NCBI GenBank assembly: GCA_903859155.1
Contig: CAIOLO010000010.1
Location: 1 to 64,000, forward strand
DNA length: 64,000 nt
Direction of reading: 5' to 3'
Origin: an uncultured beta proteobacterium
Lineage (GTDB): Bacteria; Pseudomonadota; Gammaproteobacteria; Burkholderiales; SG8-39
Shown: one piece after another, positions 59,815 through 64,000 of the stretch
How the letters are laid out: each line of letters begins with the position of its first letter
How positions within the stretch are numbered: position 1 is the stretch's first letter
Translations under genes and position numbers: made by a program
The notes under the pieces: model-generated
Told to the model about the DNA's origin: nothing
Databases searched by the model: none
What the model saw: the letters and a program-made list of their open reading frames with translations, nothing else

Positions 59815-60930
59815 ATGCAGCTATGGCGCGTTAAGCATTTCATGCAGATTGCTTCCGATACCGCTGACTGGATCAGCCTTGGGTTGGTCACAGAACTGAG
59901 ACCTGCTGCATTGCGTGGCCTGCTCGTCGCCTTTGGTCTCCCTGCAAACATCCTGTCGGCCAACCGAGGTCAACTTGCGCGACATGTCGCCGACGAGGTG
60001 GCCGAAAAGATCCTCTCGCCCGGCCGCGAACGTCAGATTGAAAATGCGCTTGATTGGCTTTCGCAAGACGGTCATGCGCTTGCTACTCTCGCCGATGCAC
60101 ATTACCCGCAGCTTCTACTCCAAATACCTGATCCCCCGCCCATGCTCTATGTCTTGGGCGATGCAAACCACCTGAACCGGCCTGCCCTCGCGATTGTGGG
60201 CAGCCGCAACGCAACGCCACAAGGCATAGCCAATGCCCGCAGTTTTGCCAGGGCTGCCTCCGATGCGGGCCTGATTGTCGTCAGCGGGCTCGCTTTGGGA
60301 ATTGATACCGCAGCGCATGAAGGCGCGCTCGATGGCTCGGGCACCACGGTCGCGGTGCTTGGCTGTGGCGTGGACATAGTTTATCCGCGCTCAAACGCAG
60401 CGCTTGCCAGGAAAATCGAAACGCGGGGAACGATCATTTCCGAATTCGCGCTGGGCATGCCACCGCTTACCGCCAATTTCCCCCGCAGAAACCGCATCAT
60501 CAGCGGACTATCCCAAGGTTGCCTTGTCGTCGAAGCAACACTGCCTTCGGGCTCGCTGATTACCGCAAGACTGGCCGCGGAACAGGGCAGGGAGGTTTTT
60601 GCGATCCCGGGTTCAATACATTCTCCGTTCGCTCGAGGTTGCCACGCCCTTATCAGGCAAGGCGCCAAACTGGTGGAAACCGCAGAAGATGTCTTGCAGG
60701 AACTACATTTGAGCGTAAGCAGGCCTGACCCCAAGATACTGCAGTCTGATAACGCTCTGCTACAATATATTGGGTATGATTCCTGCGGCCTTGATACGCT
60801 GATCCAGCGCAGCGGCTTGACGACAGGGGAGGTATCGGAGATGCTATTGACACTGGAACTCGCGCAAAAGGTGGGCCGCCTGCCGGGCGGGTTGTACCAA
60901 CGAATAGATCAGAGAGCCAAATCTGATTGA
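59815..60930 (+). CDS. dprA: DNA processing protein DprA
   Basis: ALAIVGSRNATPQGIANARSFARAASDAGLIVVSGLALGIDTAAHEGAL...EFALGMPPLTANFPRRNRIISGLS. Start could be ATG 59842. Confidence 0.95.
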   Translation: MQLWRVKHFMQIASDTADWISLGLVTELRPAALRGLLVAFGLPANILSANRGQLARHVADEVAEKILSPGRERQIENALDWLSQDGHALATLADAHYPQLLLQIPDPPPMLYVLGDANHLNRPALAIVGSRNATPQGIANARSFARAASDAGLIVVSGLALGIDTAAHEGALDGSGTTVAVLGCGVDIVYPRSNAALARKIETRGTIISEFALGMPPLTANFPRRNRIISGLSQGCLVVEATLPSGSLITARLAAEQGREVFAIPGSIHSPFARGCHALIRQGAKLVETAEDVLQELHLSVSRPDPKILQSDNALLQYIGYDSCGLDTLIQRSGLTTGEVSEMLLTLELAQKVGRLPGGLYQRIDQRAKSD

Positions 60931-61020
60931 TAGAACCGGCTCGTCAACCAGTGGCGCAGTGAGTGCTGTACCTGAACCGGCCCGAAGCTTCCTAACCTGC
61001 GTCACGTCAGGTGGTAATCC

Positions 61021-61479
61021 ATGATCGAAGTCCTTGTCTACCTGTTCGAAAACTACTACCCGTCCGATAGCTATCCGGACCACGACACGCTGACGCGCAA
61101 GCTGCATGCAGCAGGATTCGAAAACGACGACATCAGTGAGGCACTGGACTGGCTGAACGGACTTGCCCGGTGGAAGGCCAGTCGTCTACCTGAGGCGCTT
61201 GAAGATAGTTCTTCACACCGCGTCTATGCCACAAACGAATTGGAAAAGCTTTCCGCCGAAGCACGAGGATTCCTGGTGTTCCTGGAAAGTGCGCGGGTAC
61301 TTTCTCCGCTTTTGCGTGAATTGATTATCGAGCGCGCCATGGCGATCGACGCAGAATTGGTTGGTCTGGACAAACTCAAGATCATCGTCCTCATCGTACT
61401 GTGGACTCACCGTGGCAATGTCGATGCACTCATCCTTGACGAACTACTGCCCGACGGCGAAAAGCGGCAAATGCATTAG
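61021..61479 (+). CDS. smg: Smg family protein
   Basis: MIEVLVYLFENYYPSDSYPDHDTLTRKLHAAGFENDDISEALDWL; located between dprA and topB. Confidence 0.9.
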   Translation: MIEVLVYLFENYYPSDSYPDHDTLTRKLHAAGFENDDISEALDWLNGLARWKASRLPEALEDSSSHRVYATNELEKLSAEARGFLVFLESARVLSPLLRELIIERAMAIDAELVGLDKLKIIVLIVLWTHRGNVDALILDELLPDGEKRQMH

Positions 61480-61732
61480 CTGGCCGCTCATCCCAAGCGC
61501 AAATCCACCATTGCGCGCCATCCCGTTAAATCGCCAGGAAATATGCACCGGCTAGCTGGTTCTATCTCGCTTCTTGCTTAGCATCGCGGGTTGCACGTAT
61601 GATTGCCCGCTTTCCGGCGCTGCCGTATCGCTACCATAGCCGGCATGTATTCAGTCGCCGGGCGGTCGCATCGACGCAATACCCGACCCTCGCGAAGCAT
61701 GTACCGGGCAAAGCAAATATAGGAATCAACTC

Positions 61733-64000
61733 TTGGGCAAGAAATTTATCATCGCCGAAAAACCCTCTGTCGCGAACGATATTGCGCGAGCACTGGGCGG
61801 CTTTACCCGTGTCGGTGACTATTACGAAAGCGACACCCATGTACTGTCATCCGCTATCGGACATCTGCTCGAGATAGCCGCGCCGGAGCAATACGAGGTC
61901 AAACGCGGTAAGTGGTCTTTCGCTAATTTGCCGGTGGTTCCACCGACTTTCGATCTTCGCCCCATAGAGCGGACGGAAGATCGGTTAAAGCTGCTCACCA
62001 AACTCATCAAACGCAAAGACATTACGACTCTTATCAACGCCTGCGATGCAGGGCGCGAAGGCGAACTGATTTTCCGTTATATCGTTCAACACACTGGCTC
62101 CAAAAAACCGGTGCAGCGCCTGTGGCTACAATCGATGACACAAGGGTCGATTCTCGCCGGCTTCGAAGCACTTCGGCGTGATGAAGAATTGCTTCCGCTC
62201 GCCGACGCTGCGAAGTGCCGCTCCGAGGCCGACTGGCTCATCGGAATCAACGGCACGCGGGCAATGACCGCCTTCAATTCAAAAGAAGGCGGTTTTTATC
62301 TGACTACGGTCGGTCGCGTCCAGACACCGACGCTTGCGATCCTAGTCGAGCGAGAGCAGAAGATCAGGGCTTTCCGTTCTCGTGATTATTGGGAGGTCCA
62401 CGCCAGATTCCTGGCCTCAGGCGGCGAGTACGCGGGCCGCTGGTTCGATGAGTCGTTTAAGAAGGACGACATCGATCCAGACCGTCGCGCCGAGCGCCTT
62501 TGGGAGCAAGCCAGAGCCGCAACCATAGTGCAGGACTGCGACGGACAAACAGGCGTTGTTTCCGAGGAGACAAAGCCGACTACGCAGCTTTCGCCGCTGC
62601 TGTTTGACCTGACCAGCCTGCAACGGGAAGCAAACAGCCGCTTCGGTTTCTCGGCACGAACCACGCTGTCACTCGCGCAAGCGCTCTACGAGAAGCACAA
62701 AGTATTGACCTATCCGCGGACTGATGCGCGCGCACTGCCGGAAGACTACATGCCGACCGTCATCGCTACACTTACAACGCTCAAGGACAAGAACCTTTCC
62801 GCAGGTGCCTACACCCCATTTGCGAGCCATATTCTGAAGCAAGGATGGGTGCGGCCTAATAAGCGCATTTTCGATAACAAGAAGATATCCGACCATTTTG
62901 CGATAATCCCCACGCAACAGGGTCCAAAGCAACTTAACGAGGCCGAAGCCAAGATCTACGATTTTGTTGTGCGCCGATTTCTTGCCGTGTTTTATCCTGC
63001 CGCGGAATACCTGCAAACTACGCGAATAACACGCGTTGCCGGACACCCCTTCAAAACCGAGGGTAAGGTGCTCGTCAATTCAGGCTGGCTTACAGTCTAT
63101 GGCCGTTCCGTAGCGGAGGAATCCGAAAATCTCCCTGCAGTCAGTGCTGGTGAGACGGTAAAGACCTTGGCAGTTCAAGCTGAAGCAGAGCAAACCAAAC
63201 CGCCTGCTCGCTTTTCTGAGGCGACGCTGCTCTCTGCAATGGAGGGTGCGGGAAAGCTGCTAGAAGACGAGGAATTGCGCGCTGCAATGGATCAAAAGGG
63301 TCTGGGAACCCCCGCTACACGAGCGGCCGTGATTGAAGGTCTTTTGCGTGAAGATTACCTCCATCGCAATGCCCGGGAACTTCAGCCCACGCCCAAGGCG
63401 TTCTCCCTCCTGTTCGCGCTAAAGCATTTCGGTATTGAGGAACTTACTTCCCCGGAGCTGACCGGGGACTGGGAATTCAAGCTCAAGCAAATGGAATTAG
63501 GCAAGCTCGCTCGCGGCGAGTTCATGGAGCATATATCGACGCTGACCAAGGAAATGGTGGCGCGGGTCAAGGAAGGGGAAATTCCTGATACTGCATTCGC
63601 CACCGTAGATGCACCGTGTCCCCGATGCGGTGGAACCATCCAGGAGAATTACCGCAAGTTTCAATGTCTGAAATGCGACTTTTCGCTTTGGAAGGTGCTC
63701 TCCAGTCGAGAGTGGGCTCCCGAGGAGATTGCCGAATTGATCCAGAAGGGAAAGGTTGGTCCGTTGAGCGGGTTTCGCAGCCGCATTGGCAGGCCGTTTG
63801 TCGCTTCTATCAGACTGGGGACGGAGCAGCCGATTGAATTCGATTTTGGCCAGGACAGGCTCGATGCTTCCGGGGAAATTGAAATGCCCGACCTTGAAGG
63901 AAAAGAACCCCTGGGTACCTGTCCAAAGTGTGACGGCAGGGTATTTGAATTAGATATGACCTACTCCTGTGAACGATCGCTAGGTCCGGCAAAGACCTGC
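61733..64000 (+). CDS. topB: DNA topoisomerase III (runs off right edge)
   Basis: TTG start at 61733; open to 64000 (756 codons). MGKKFIIAEKPSVANDIARALGG, NACDAGREGELIFRYI, TTVGRVQTPTLAILVERE, YPRTDARALPEDY; C-terminal CxxC zinc motifs. Missing from the ORF track because it has no stop in the window. Confidence 0.93.
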   Translation, partial: MGKKFIIAEKPSVANDIARALGGFTRVGDYYESDTHVLSSAIGHLLEIAAPEQYEVKRGKWSFANLPVVPPTFDLRPIERTEDRLKLLTKLIKRKDITTLINACDAGREGELIFRYIVQHTGSKKPVQRLWLQSMTQGSILAGFEALRRDEELLPLADAAKCRSEADWLIGINGTRAMTAFNSKEGGFYLTTVGRVQTPTLAILVEREQKIRAFRSRDYWEVHARFLASGGEYAGRWFDESFKKDDIDPDRRAERLWEQARAATIVQDCDGQTGVVSEETKPTTQLSPLLFDLTSLQREANSRFGFSARTTLSLAQALYEKHKVLTYPRTDARALPEDYMPTVIATLTTLKDKNLSAGAYTPFASHILKQGWVRPNKRIFDNKKISDHFAIIPTQQGPKQLNEAEAKIYDFVVRRFLAVFYPAAEYLQTTRITRVAGHPFKTEGKVLVNSGWLTVYGRSVAEESENLPAVSAGETVKTLAVQAEAEQTKPPARFSEATLLSAMEGAGKLLEDEELRAAMDQKGLGTPATRAAVIEGLLREDYLHRNARELQPTPKAFSLLFALKHFGIEELTSPELTGDWEFKLKQMELGKLARGEFMEHISTLTKEMVARVKEGEIPDTAFATVDAPCPRCGGTIQENYRKFQCLKCDFSLWKVLSSREWAPEEIAELIQKGKVGPLSGFRSRIGRPFVASIRLGTEQPIEFDFGQDRLDASGEIEMPDLEGKEPLGTCPKCDGRVFELDMTYSCERSLGPAKTC

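Overview
The window is ordinary-looking bacterial chromosome. Its right half has a betaproteobacteria-like layout: atpIBEFHAGDC, then trkH-trkA-ntrX-ntrY-DUF4390-rsmB-fmt-def, then lysM-dprA-smg-topB. The most notable content is an eight-gene block at 9734-20534 (+). It encodes a HdrD-like FeS/CCG protein, a tandem HdrA-like flavoprotein, an MvhD-like protein, NuoE-, NuoF- and NuoG-like subunits, a tungsten AOR-family protein and a polyferredoxin. This is the full subunit set of a class II (ATP-independent, W-dependent) benzoyl-CoA-reductase-type complex (BamB-I), with the order permuted to D-E-F-G-H-I-B-C. The AOR subunit reads as BamB-like, but several presumed active-site positions differ from my memory of Geobacter BamB, so a different substrate is possible. 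A UbiD-family (de)carboxylase lies nearby (6097-7509), preceded by a 22-bp inverted repeat. A coupled methyltransferase/HD-domain gene pair is divergent from the bam-like operon. No ligase, dienoyl-CoA hydratase or beta-oxidation genes of the benzoyl-CoA pathway are visible. Other points of interest: a NtrX with a degenerate AAA+ domain, an adenylate cyclase-PilZ fusion, an amidase lacking its catalytic core, a Hpt-containing phosphorelay operon, a structured intergenic region with three consecutive hairpins, and an IS remnant near the left edge. No CRISPR array, rRNA or tRNA was recognised. All family calls are from reading the translated sequence; no database search was run.
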